Of a stretch of DNA of 35,176 bases, positions 25,616 through 33,328 are shown piece after piece. Source of the stretch: DATCRE01 sp964235605 (lineage in GTDB: Bacteria > Bacteroidota > Bacteroidia > Cytophagales > Cyclobacteriaceae); the NCBI GenBank assembly GCA_964235605.1, contig CAXSCR010000049.1, positions 1-35,176 on the forward strand. Direction: 5' to 3'. A program made the translations under genes and the position numbers. The notes under the pieces are model-generated. The model was not told the DNA's origin, did not search any database, and saw only the letters and a program-made list of their open reading frames with translations. Position 1 is the stretch's first letter. Each line of letters opens with the position of its first letter.

Positions 25616-26662
25616 ATGAAGCCCAACAAAGGTCTAGTTTTCTTTCTTTTATTCGCCATTCTACTAGTTTCATTTTCTTTTTATGGCTTTCAAATTATCT
25701 ATACCCCGAATGTCTTGGTGGGGAAAGAGAATAGACTAATCATAATACCTGAAAATGCAACTTTTAAAACTGTTCAAGATAAATTGTATGAGGGTGATTA
25801 TGTTCAGGATCTCATCTCATTTAGCTTTTTAGCGCGCTTAACTAATTATGACGATCATATAAAATCAGGGCGTTTTGTGCTGCTCGCCAACACGACTAAT
25901 CTACAAGCCATACGCTTATTGCGATCAGGAGAGCAGGAACCGGTAAAAATTACTTTCAATAACGTGCGCCTGATAAGTGACCTAAGTGAAAAGATAACAA
26001 AAACACTAGGTATGAAACCTGAACAGTTTGAAACTGCCCTAATTAAATTTTCGATGAACAATAATTACGGGTTTAATAAAGATAATGTGATGACGATGTT
26101 CATACCAAATACCTATGAAGTCTATTATAATGTTGAACCTGACGCGCTAATAAAAAGATTGTACGGTGAGTATGAAAAATTTTGGAATGAAGATCGTTTA
26201 TGGAAGGCTAAAAAAGTGGGATTCACACCAATAGAAGTTTCTATTCTTGCATCCATAGTACAAGCAGAAACCATTAAAAGAGATGAGGCGCCTAAAATAG
26301 CAGGCTTATATATTAACCGCTTGAAGAAAGGCATTGCACTCCAGGCTGATCCGACGCTGGTATTTGCCGTTGGAGACTTTAGCATAAAACGCGTGCTAAA
26401 CGAACACAAAATTATCGACTCCCCATATAATACGTATAGAAATCCAGGTCTTCCACCAGGTCCTATTAATTTACCTGAAATAAATTCTATTGATGCAGTT
26501 TTAACGTATTCAGCAAGCGACTATTATTATATGTGTGCTAAAGAAGACTTTTCAGGCTACCATAATTTCACAAATAGTTATCAAGTACATTTAAAAAATG
26601 CTGGCCGATATCAACATGCGCTCACAATAGAGCAACGGAAGGGCGCGCAAAACAAACGCTGA
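25616..26662 (+). CDS. mltG: Endolytic murein transglycosylase MltG
   Basis: MltG cleaves nascent glycan strands from within and is thought to set glycan chain length at the inner membrane. One N-terminal membrane helix (residues about 8-27, VFFLLFAILLVSFSFYGFQI) is followed by a LysM-like region and the YceG catalytic domain. ILASIVQAET puts the catalytic glutamate at residue 218, the same number as in E. coli MltG. Downstream IAGLYINRLKKGIALQADPT and NTYRNPGLPPGPINLPE are diagnostic. The length of 348 is normal. It begins a plus-strand series; the next gene starts one base after the stop. Confidence 0.95.
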   Translation: MKPNKGLVFFLLFAILLVSFSFYGFQIIYTPNVLVGKENRLIIIPENATFKTVQDKLYEGDYVQDLISFSFLARLTNYDDHIKSGRFVLLANTTNLQAIRLLRSGEQEPVKITFNNVRLISDLSEKITKTLGMKPEQFETALIKFSMNNNYGFNKDNVMTMFIPNTYEVYYNVEPDALIKRLYGEYEKFWNEDRLWKAKKVGFTPIEVSILASIVQAETIKRDEAPKIAGLYINRLKKGIALQADPTLVFAVGDFSIKRVLNEHKIIDSPYNTYRNPGLPPGPINLPEINSIDAVLTYSASDYYYMCAKEDFSGYHNFTNSYQVHLKNAGRYQHALTIEQRKGAQNKR

Positions 26663-26663
26663 C

Positions 26664-27071
26664 ATGTACACCTCAACAACTACAGTACGTGTGCGGTATG
26701 GTGAAACCGATCAAATGGGCTTTGTTTACTATGGATTTTATGCAATGTATTATGAAGTAGCCCGTGTGGAAGCTTTGCGCCAGCTAGGATTAACTTATAA
26801 AGAAATAGAAACCATGGGAATTATTATGCCTGTGCTTGAAAACAAATCGAAGTACATGGCTCCGGCACGTTATGATGAATTATTAAAAATAGTGACAACG
26901 GTTAGAGACAAACCATCTGTTAAAATCAGATTTGAATATGACATATATAATGAACAAAGTAAACTGATTCATCAAGGAGAAACTTTGTTGGTATTCGTAG
27001 ATAAGATAACCAACCGGCCATGTAGGCCACCACAAGCAATGGAGAATATTATGGTTCCTTTTTTTCCATGA
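26664..27071 (+). CDS. Acyl-CoA thioesterase, YbgC/4HBT hot-dog family
   Basis: A 135-residue hot-dog-fold thioesterase. The active-site segment VRVRYGETDQMGFVYYGFYA places the catalytic aspartate at about residue 16, and LENKSKYMAPARYDELLKI follows near 55. YbgC-like enzymes hydrolyse short acyl-CoA or acyl-ACP thioesters in the cytoplasm; the preferred acyl chain is not readable from sequence. It sits between mltG (one base apart) and the YihY gene (four-base ATGA overlap), so all three are probably translated from one mRNA. Confidence 0.9.
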   Translation: MYTSTTTVRVRYGETDQMGFVYYGFYAMYYEVARVEALRQLGLTYKEIETMGIIMPVLENKSKYMAPARYDELLKIVTTVRDKPSVKIRFEYDIYNEQSKLIHQGETLLVFVDKITNRPCRPPQAMENIMVPFFP

Positions 27072-28069
27072 AGTACAAACACAAAAGAATATTATTACAA
27101 TGGACACCAGGCAGCCTTTTCATTGCTTGGTTGAGAAAAATACGCTTTCCAAAACATGAGAATGTTTCGCTTTACAAACTAGTTAATATTTTTTTAAAAA
27201 ATTTGCAGAATGATGAGATTATTGATCGCTCCCATGGCGTATCCTTTAATTTTATTATGGCCATATTTCCAGCTGTAATTTTCTTGTTCACACTCATCCC
27301 CTATGTAACAGCTTATTTTCCTGGAATAAATAATGAAAGCCTTATGGCATTTCTGGGAAATTTAATGCCGACGAGTATGTTCGAAGTTATTAAGTCTACT
27401 GTATTGGATATCTTAAGTAATGAACGCGGGGGACTATTAACTTTTGGATTTTTGTTTTCATTGTATTTATCAACTAACGGCATGATGGCTTTGATGCGTG
27501 CATTTAACGCTTGCTACAAAACAACTGAAAAAAGGAGTGCTTGGAAAATGCGTCTTGTCGCTACTTCCTTAACAATTAATATGGCTGTTGTATTATTCCT
27601 AGCTGTTATTTTGTTAATCGTAGTAGAGTTTGTTCTTGATTACATCGTTATTCATATGCCTGAATTCCAGGGTTTAGATCTAAATAGGTACACCGTCTAT
27701 TTAATTCTCATCCTACGATTTCTAATCATATTTACGGTCTTCTTCTTGGCCATCGCATCGATATACTACTTTGGGCCCGCGATCCATTATAATTGGCGAT
27801 TTTTCTCCATTGGATCCCTCATAGCTACACTGCTGTGTCTTTCAGTATCATATGGCTTCTCTTATTACATTACTCATTTTGCCACCTACAATAAGGTGTA
27901 TGGATCCATTGGCGTATTAATAGCGCTTATGATTTGGGTGCAATTAATAACCCTTGTTTTACTAATTGGGTATGAAATAAACGCCAGTATTCACAAAGGC
28001 ATACATCTAGAAGCCCTACATAATGCAAGAAAGCATCGGAAACGGGAGACATTCCAGAATAAAAGGTAA
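27068..28069 (+). CDS. YihY/UPF0761 (BrkB-type) membrane protein
   Basis: A 333-residue inner-membrane protein with about six helices. The family marker is the N-terminal amphipathic segment HGVSFNFIMAIFPAVIFLFTL, followed by helices around GFLFSLYLSTNGMMALMRAF, NMAVVLFLAVILLIVVEFV, LRFLIIFTVFFLAIASIYYFG, SIGSLIATLLCLSVSYGF and YGSIGVLIALMIWVQLITLV. YihY proteins were once thought to be ribonucleases BN; that is disproved and their role is unknown. The start overlaps the thioesterase stop by four bases. The C-terminus is basic (KHRKRETFQNKR). A 14-base motif at its end recurs downstream (28187-28200). Confidence 0.88.
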   Translation: MKYKHKRILLQWTPGSLFIAWLRKIRFPKHENVSLYKLVNIFLKNLQNDEIIDRSHGVSFNFIMAIFPAVIFLFTLIPYVTAYFPGINNESLMAFLGNLMPTSMFEVIKSTVLDILSNERGGLLTFGFLFSLYLSTNGMMALMRAFNACYKTTEKRSAWKMRLVATSLTINMAVVLFLAVILLIVVEFVLDYIVIHMPEFQGLDLNRYTVYLILILRFLIIFTVFFLAIASIYYFGPAIHYNWRFFSIGSLIATLLCLSVSYGFSYYITHFATYNKVYGSIGVLIALMIWVQLITLVLLIGYEINASIHKGIHLEALHNARKHRKRETFQNKR

Positions 28070-28200
28070 GAATAAATTCAAATCAGAATATAAAATTTCC
28101 TCAATTTATCGTTTATTGTATTTTTTATTACATTTGAGCCCCAATTTTAACTGGTTTACAATTGAGGTATAGGGTCCATTCTTTTTAGAATAAAAGGTAA
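28056..28200 (+). repeat. Direct repeat of AGAATAAAAGGTAA around the yihY-dedA gap
   Basis: AGAATAAAAGGTAA occurs at 28056-28069 and again at 28187-28200, 117 bases apart. The first copy contains the stop codon of the YihY gene. No inverted repeats or transposase sequence lie between them. The intervening DNA is AT-rich, with a TACATTTG box (about 28130) that could be the -7 box of the DedA promoter. Confidence 0.5.
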
Positions 28201-28225
28201 TTAACCCCTTACGTTAAAGAAAATT

Positions 28226-28858
28226 ATGGAAAGCAATGCGCTGTTGATGGATTTATTTAAACCAGAAGCCATCATTATATATGGTGGCTTATTACTTTTG
28301 TTGTTTGTGATTTTTGCTGAGAGCGGCCTTTTTTTCGGATTCTTCTTACCCGGCGATTCCCTTTTGTTTGTTTCAGGTTTATTATGCGAAAGTCATTTGG
28401 CGATCTCCGTTTGGCTGTTAATTGTTTTATTAATCATCTCAGCTTTCGCAGGTTCCGTTACCGGATATGGTTTTGGTAGGTGGGCAAAAGGTTATATGAG
28501 AAATAAAAAAGAGAATATCTTTTACAAGAAAAAGTACCTCGATATCACCAAATCATTTTATAGAAAATATGGTATGATGGCTTTCATTGTGGGGCGTTTC
28601 TTACCCATCTTCCGCACTTTTATACCTATTTTAGCCGGTATGGTGCATATTAAGGTTAGCAAGTTTTTAGCATACAATTTATTAGGCGTGTGTTTGTGGG
28701 TTATACCTGTAGTTCTACTTGGTTATGGACTAGGTAATGCATTTCCGAATATTATTAACTACTTAGAAATTATTGTAATAACGCTGATACTAGTTACCTC
28801 CATACCAGTAATATTGTCTTGGAGAAAGAATAGACAGCTCATTAAAGAAAAGATGTGA
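28226..28858 (+). CDS. DedA-family membrane protein
   Basis: A 210-residue SNARE-associated/DedA protein. Family motifs are ESGLFFGFFLPGDSLLFVSG (residues about 32-51), then GSVTGYGFGRWAKGY near 73, and FIVGRFLPIFRTFIPILAGM near 118-137. Several hydrophobic helices end in IIVITLILVTSIPVILSW. DedA proteins are linked to lipid flipping and membrane-potential homeostasis in the inner membrane. There is a gap of about 156 bases after the YihY gene, so it may have its own promoter. The following short frame begins at the very next base. Confidence 0.92.
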   Translation: MESNALLMDLFKPEAIIIYGGLLLLLFVIFAESGLFFGFFLPGDSLLFVSGLLCESHLAISVWLLIVLLIISAFAGSVTGYGFGRWAKGYMRNKKENIFYKKKYLDITKSFYRKYGMMAFIVGRFLPIFRTFIPILAGMVHIKVSKFLAYNLLGVCLWVIPVVLLGYGLGNAFPNIINYLEIIVITLILVTSIPVILSWRKNRQLIKEKM

Positions 28859-29239
28859 ATGAGAGTTGCACCTACAAGAGGAGTATTTACTAAACTATCG
28901 GCAATTTGTTTAGCCAATATTTTTTCTTTACTGTTCACATATGAACTATATCAATTTACATCTTCAAAAAAAACCAATCAAAATCAACACTGTCTTAACA
29001 TGTCTTCTTTTGAACTTTACTTTTCTGAGAGTGATAAATATACCACCCTATCCGGATTCAGTGATTGCGTTTTGATAAGTCACGTTACTCACCTATATCA
29101 AACAAAAATATATAAAAAGGCGAAAGATTTAATTAAAAACGTTAATGAAGGAAGGATTATAAAATTCAGTTATAATTGTACTTTGCCACCATTTTGGAAT
29201 CCATCAATTCCTATTGCCGATAGAAAACTGGTCATTTAA
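28859..29239 (+). CDS. Uncertain short ORF, hypothetical
   Basis: A 126-codon frame that starts with ATG immediately after the DedA stop (TGA then ATG). It has a weak hydrophobic N-terminus (KLSAICLANIFSLLFTYEL, which could be a signal peptide or helix) and five cysteines, with no recognised domain. Codon use and composition do not clearly separate coding from random AT-rich DNA. The tight spacing favours a real coupled gene; the absence of any known motif disfavours it. Confidence 0.35.
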   Translation: MRVAPTRGVFTKLSAICLANIFSLLFTYELYQFTSSKKTNQNQHCLNMSSFELYFSESDKYTTLSGFSDCVLISHVTHLYQTKIYKKAKDLIKNVNEGRIIKFSYNCTLPPFWNPSIPIADRKLVI

Positions 29240-29292
29240 AAAATTAATAAAGTATGTGTGACTTTCTACAGGTACTTACATTAATAGACTTG

Positions 29293-29323
29293 TTTGCTGA
29301 CAGGTCAAAAATTATTATGTTTA
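29293..29323 (+). promoter_or_regulatory. Candidate promoter of the TonB/ExbBD operon
   Basis: TTTG at 29293-29296 is followed after exactly 19 bases by TATGTTTA at 29316-29323. The second box matches TAnnTTTG in all but its last base. The operon's first start codon is 48 bases downstream. Confidence 0.45.
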
Positions 29324-29371
29324 ATTTTAATTCACCTAAATTTTTACCTAACAAATAAATTTTTTTAAAAC

Positions 29372-30190
29372 ATGAAAACGTCAACACAATCAAATTCATT
29401 GGGAGATAGCCTTAAATCGGCATTTGCTGCTATTGTAATTCCCGTCGAAATAATTATCGGTATTCTGATATTTATGTTCGTTTTAGGAAATCCCAATAAT
29501 TTTGTAGAGGGAAATACTGCCAATCATCCGCTTCCTGGTAATTATTTTGGAATTATATATAAAGGAGGATACATCGTGCCTGTACTAATCGCATTGCTAT
29601 TAATGGTAATCACTTTTGGCATTGAACGTATTCTTACAATTGGCAGTGCAAAAGGAAAAGGAAGTGTTAGGAATTTCGTAACAAAAATCAGATCTCTAAT
29701 TGCATCTAATAATATCGATCAAGCAATTGCTGAATGCGATAGACAGAAGGGATCTGTAGCAAATGTTGTGAAGGCTGGGTTATCTAAGTACAGCATTCTT
29801 GCAAAAGACAACACAATTGAACCAGATAAAAAAGTAGTTCTTATTCAAAAAGATATTGAAGAAACAACACAGCTGGAAATGCCAATGCTAGAAAAGAATT
29901 TAGTGATCATTGCAACGATAGCGTCTATTGCCACACTACTTGGTTTGTTAGGAACAGTTATGGGTATGATCAAGGCATTTGCCGCGTTAGCAACAGCCGG
30001 AGCACCAGATTCAGTTGGATTAGCAAACGGTATTTCTGAAGCTTTGATTAATACAGCTTTGGGTATCGGTACATCAGCTATCGCTATTATCCTTTACAAT
30101 TATTTCACTAGTAAAATCGATGCACTTACGCATGGTATTGATGAAGCTAGCTTTAGCATTGTTCAGAATTTTACAGCTCAGAATAAATAG
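29372..30190 (+). CDS. exbB: MotA/TolQ/ExbB proton channel protein
   Basis: The channel subunit that, with ExbD and TonB, uses the proton gradient to energise outer-membrane transport. The 272 residues give about four helices: AAIVIPVEIIIGILIFMFVL, then VPVLIALLLMVITFGIERIL, and after a cytoplasmic loop NLVIIATIASIATLLGLLGT and ALGIGTSAIAIILYNYF. The LLGLLGTVMGMIKAFAAL segment is the MotA/TolQ/ExbB signature. An extra N-terminal helix compared with short TolQ proteins is usual in Bacteroidota. Four genes of one transport complex follow at short spacing, 23 bases to the next. Confidence 0.92.
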   Translation: MKTSTQSNSLGDSLKSAFAAIVIPVEIIIGILIFMFVLGNPNNFVEGNTANHPLPGNYFGIIYKGGYIVPVLIALLLMVITFGIERILTIGSAKGKGSVRNFVTKIRSLIASNNIDQAIAECDRQKGSVANVVKAGLSKYSILAKDNTIEPDKKVVLIQKDIEETTQLEMPMLEKNLVIIATIASIATLLGLLGTVMGMIKAFAALATAGAPDSVGLANGISEALINTALGIGTSAIAIILYNYFTSKIDALTHGIDEASFSIVQNFTAQNK

Positions 30191-30213
30191 TAATACTTTT
30201 AAATTCTCGTAAC

Positions 30214-30813
30214 ATGGCACAAAGAGGTTCTCCTACAATTGATATGACGCCAATGGTTGACTTGGCGTTCTTGCTCGTGACATTTTTTATGTTAACGGCT
30301 ACAGCAATTCCAGATGAACCCGTTATTGTAGACACACCTTCTTCTGTATCTGAAATTCAGATCCCTGAAAAGGATGTGTTAACTATAACCATTGGAAAAG
30401 ATGGAAAGGTGTTTTATAATATGGATGGACAATACACACGTGCTACCGTATTAGGTAGAATGGGTAAGATATATGGTGTTGAATTTACTCCTGAAGAAAC
30501 CCATAGTTTCGCAATTATGTCCAGCGTTGGTGTTCCTGTTGGTAGTTTAAAGCAATTTTTGTCTTTAGGTCCAGAAGAGCGAAAAAAAATCGACCAACCG
30601 GGCATACCTGTAGACTCCACCAATAACGAATTGGCGAATTGGGTACTAGAATCTAGGTTGGCCAATAGGGGATTGCGAATTGCTATAAAAGGCGATCGTG
30701 ATGCGAACTACCCTGTGGTTAAAAAGGTAATTAGTACAATGATTGATAAGAAAGTAAATAGATTTAATTTGATCACCGGAATGGAGAAAGGTCCTTCTGA
30801 AGCAGGATCATAA
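30214..30813 (+). CDS. exbD: ExbD/TolR-family protein, first copy
   Basis: A 199-residue ExbD/TolR-type subunit. A short cytoplasmic start precedes one helix with the conserved channel aspartate in TPMVDLAFLLVTFFMLTATA (D17 region). A long periplasmic domain follows, with DVLTITIGKDGKVFYNMDGQ and a C-terminal RLANRGLRIAIKGDRDANYP that ends in the fold ANYPVVKKVISTMIDKKVNR. It is longer than E. coli ExbD (141 residues). The second ExbD gene starts 44 bases on; the two probably form a hetero-oligomer with ExbB and TonB. Confidence 0.9.
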   Translation: MAQRGSPTIDMTPMVDLAFLLVTFFMLTATAIPDEPVIVDTPSSVSEIQIPEKDVLTITIGKDGKVFYNMDGQYTRATVLGRMGKIYGVEFTPEETHSFAIMSSVGVPVGSLKQFLSLGPEERKKIDQPGIPVDSTNNELANWVLESRLANRGLRIAIKGDRDANYPVVKKVISTMIDKKVNRFNLITGMEKGPSEAGS

Positions 30814-30857
30814 TTATATCTTATTTACAAGTTCAAATATTTAAAAAAATAATTTAT

Positions 30858-31373
30858 ATGGCAGAAATAAGTCAAGGTGGAGGCGGTGGCCATAAGAAGG
30901 GTGGTAAAGTAAGAAGTAAGAAAACCTCTACACGTATCGATATGACTCCGATGGTGGATCTTGCATTTCTTTTGCTCACTTTCTTCGTTATGACTACTAC
31001 ATTGAATAAGCCTCAAACAATGGAGATAACGATGCCTGAAAAACCAAAAGATGAAACAGAGGCGCCAAAAGTAAATGAGCGTGAGGTTCTAACGGTTATT
31101 TTGGGTGAAAATGACAAGGTATACTATTACGCAGGTATAACTGACCCAGAGGTAAAAGTCACTAATTTTTCAGCAGATGGCATCCGCAAAGTGTTGCTAA
31201 AAAATAAAACCGAGATACCGAAATTGGTCGTGTTAATTAAAGCATTGGATACATCCAAATATAGAAACATGGTGGATATACTTGATGAAATGAATATTAA
31301 TATTATTCAGCGTTTTGCCTTAGTTGACACCACACCGGTGGATGAAGAACTTATAAAAGAATCGAATCTATGA
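30858..31373 (+). CDS. exbD: ExbD/TolR-family protein, second copy
   Basis: A 171-residue second ExbD. The N-terminus is Gly/Lys/Arg-rich (GGGGGHKKGGKVRSKKTSTR) and differs from the first copy. It is followed by the helix IDMTPMVDLAFLLLTFFVMT, with the channel aspartate conserved. The periplasmic domain has REVLTVILGENDKVYYYAG and LKNKTEIPKLVVLIKALDTS. Two non-identical ExbDs in tandem are usual in Bacteroidota TonB systems. The stop overlaps the tonB start (ATGA). Confidence 0.9.
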   Translation: MAEISQGGGGGHKKGGKVRSKKTSTRIDMTPMVDLAFLLLTFFVMTTTLNKPQTMEITMPEKPKDETEAPKVNEREVLTVILGENDKVYYYAGITDPEVKVTNFSADGIRKVLLKNKTEIPKLVVLIKALDTSKYRNMVDILDEMNINIIQRFALVDTTPVDEELIKESNL

Positions 31374-32167
31374 AAACAGAGGTAGTAGGTTCCCAAAATT
31401 GGGAAGACATCGTTTTTGAGCGCCGTAACAAAGCTTATGGAGCTTATTTGATTAGAAAAATATATTCGAAGAATGTAGTTGTCGCGGTTATGTTAACGCT
31501 TGTCTTCATGGGTTTAGTAGCTGCTGCTCCTTATATAACGGCATTTATTAAGTCTCAAACTGAGGTAGCAGAAGTGGATGAGCGCAAGCTTACCACGGTA
31601 AATCTTGATCAGCCACCTCCCATTACACCTAACCAGCCACCTCCACCAAAATTGGATGTACCCCCTCCAATAAAAACTATCAAGTATGTTGCTCCAAAAG
31701 TAACAAAGGAGGAAGTTCAAGAGGAAGAAGAATTACCAACACAGGAAGAGTTAAAGCAGGTAGAGATCAGTACAGTAACGCAAGAGGGTCCGACGGAAGT
31801 TGTATTTGAAGAACCTGTTGAGGAAGTTGTTGAAGTAACTGACGAAGATAAAATCTTCCTGGTGGTTGAACAACCTGCTACATTCCCTGGAGGAATGGAA
31901 GCACTTAACAAGTTTCTTCAAAGGAATATTCACTATCCAAGTACCGCTAGACGTATGGGTGTGGATGGCCGTGTATTTGTCCAATTTGTTGTAGACAAAG
32001 AGGGCAAAATCGGAGATATTCAAGTAATAAAAGGCTTAAGTGCAGACTGTGATAAGGAGGCGATCCGACTTATTCAGATGATGCCTGCATGGCAACCTGG
32101 TAAACAAAATGGTCGTCCTGTAAGATCACGTTTCGTATTGCCAATTTATTTCAAACTCGAAGTCTAA
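31370..32167 (+). CDS. tonB: Energy transducer TonB
   Basis: TonB links the ExbB/ExbD motor to TonB-dependent receptors and SusC-type porins in the outer membrane. The 265 residues have a short start with FERRNKAYGAYLIRK, a single helix VVVAVMLTLVFMGLVAAAPY, and then a proline-rich spacer with repeated QPPPI and PPP units (about 80-105) and an acidic Glu/Val-rich stretch (about 108-160). The TonB_C domain begins near FPGGMEALNKFLQRNIHYPS and includes GRVFVQFVVDKEGKIGDIQV, PAWQPGKQNGRPV and FVLPIYFKL. It overlaps the second exbD by four bases, and the next gene starts one base after its stop. Confidence 0.94.
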   Translation: MKTEVVGSQNWEDIVFERRNKAYGAYLIRKIYSKNVVVAVMLTLVFMGLVAAAPYITAFIKSQTEVAEVDERKLTTVNLDQPPPITPNQPPPPKLDVPPPIKTIKYVAPKVTKEEVQEEEELPTQEELKQVEISTVTQEGPTEVVFEEPVEEVVEVTDEDKIFLVVEQPATFPGGMEALNKFLQRNIHYPSTARRMGVDGRVFVQFVVDKEGKIGDIQVIKGLSADCDKEAIRLIQMMPAWQPGKQNGRPVRSRFVLPIYFKLEV

Positions 32168-32168
32168 G

Positions 32169-32390
32169 ATGTATTCAAGAAGTGAGGGGAATAGGACTGC
32201 GTTTGACTCGGTCACAAAATACCTTCGAATTTTGATGGCTCTGGTATATATAGGAGTAGGTATAACGATTATGTTTGTCCCGAATAACCTATTTAATATT
32301 CCGCCGAAGTATGTATATCCAGCTGGAAGCTTATTGATTGTGTATGGTCTTTTTAGAGCATATAAAGTTTATCAAGCCTTTAAGAGTTAG
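32169..32390 (+). CDS. Small two-helix membrane protein in the tonB operon
   Basis: A 73-residue protein with a polar start (MYSRSEGNRTAFDSVTKYLR) and two hydrophobic helices, ILMALVYIGVGITIMFV and YPAGSLLIVYGLFRAYKVY. It starts one base after tonB and ends one base before the PstS-like gene, so it is certainly co-transcribed. The family name is not known to me. A helper role at the inner membrane for the ExbB/ExbD/TonB complex is a guess. Confidence 0.78.
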   Translation: MYSRSEGNRTAFDSVTKYLRILMALVYIGVGITIMFVPNNLFNIPPKYVYPAGSLLIVYGLFRAYKVYQAFKS

Positions 32391-32391
32391 T

Positions 32392-33327
32392 ATGAAAATT
32401 ATAAATTTGATATACGTACTATTCATACTGGCCTTTGCTGGTTGTCAAGATCGGGATAAAAATGGACGGATCGTTGACACAGCAACCACGGGTTATATAA
32501 AAATAGCTGTCGATGAGTCCCTTAAAACCTTAGTAGAGGCGGAGATTGATACCTTCGAAGGTCTTTATAGAGGTGCACATATAGAAGCTTTATACATGTC
32601 TGAGGCAGATGCAATAGATGCGTTACTTAAGGATAGTGTGAGGATGGCAATAGTGACTCGTCAATTACTGGAGGTAGAGGCAAGAATTTTAGAGGCGATA
32701 AAAATAGTTCCAAGGCAATTAGCCATAGCCAAAGATGGCATTGCTTTGATTATGAATCGGGCCAACAACGATAGCCTTGTTCAAATGAAGCAACTAAAAT
32801 CTATACTTGAGGGGCAGATTACCCAGTGGAAACAATTAAATTTAGCTTCTAAACTTTCTAATATCGAATTGGTATTTGACAACCCAAATTCTGGTATGGT
32901 ACGGTTCTTGAATGACTCCGTAACGAATATGAGTAAGATACCGCCAAATTGTTTTGCTTTAAACTCTAACAAGGCCGTTGTAGATTATGTTTCTCAAAAG
33001 ACCAATGCCCTAGGTTTAATTGGTGTTGGCTGGATTAGTGATCATGATGATTCTTTAAGTAATTCATTTCTATCTACTATTCGTGTTGCAGGATTAGCTC
33101 GAGATAGTGTTTTCTATCAACCCTATCAAGCTTATTTGGCAATGGGCCAATATCCGTTGCAGCGAAATATTTACATGATTAGTAGAGAAGCACGTACAGG
33201 ATTGGCAAGTGGTTTTATTTCATTTGTGGCGAGTGACAGAGGCCAGCGTATTATTTTAAAACTTGGGTTAGTCCCGAAAACAATGCCCGTTAGAATTGTA
33301 GAAGTAAATCATGAACCTTTTAAATAA
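32392..33327 (+). CDS. PstS-like periplasmic solute-binding lipoprotein
   Basis: A 311-residue lipoprotein: signal MKIINLIYVLFILAFAGC with the lipid cysteine at residue 18. The mature part is a type 2 periplasmic-binding protein of the PstS-like group, with GYIKIAVDESLKTLVEAEID at the first lobe, AKDGIALIMNRANND and VFDNPNSGMVRFLND near the hinge, and FISFVASDRGQRIILKLGLV near the end. No phosphate ABC transporter genes are nearby. I chose the ATG at 32392, since a longer frame from 32338 lacks the signal and overlaps the previous gene. The TPR gene starts one base after its stop. Confidence 0.85.
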   Translation: MKIINLIYVLFILAFAGCQDRDKNGRIVDTATTGYIKIAVDESLKTLVEAEIDTFEGLYRGAHIEALYMSEADAIDALLKDSVRMAIVTRQLLEVEARILEAIKIVPRQLAIAKDGIALIMNRANNDSLVQMKQLKSILEGQITQWKQLNLASKLSNIELVFDNPNSGMVRFLNDSVTNMSKIPPNCFALNSNKAVVDYVSQKTNALGLIGVGWISDHDDSLSNSFLSTIRVAGLARDSVFYQPYQAYLAMGQYPLQRNIYMISREARTGLASGFISFVASDRGQRIILKLGLVPKTMPVRIVEVNHEPFK

Positions 33328-33328
33328 C

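Noticed and set aside
32338..32391. N-terminal extension of the PstS-like lipoprotein
   Set aside because: It overlaps the previous gene by 53 bases and hides the lipoprotein signal that starts at 32392.
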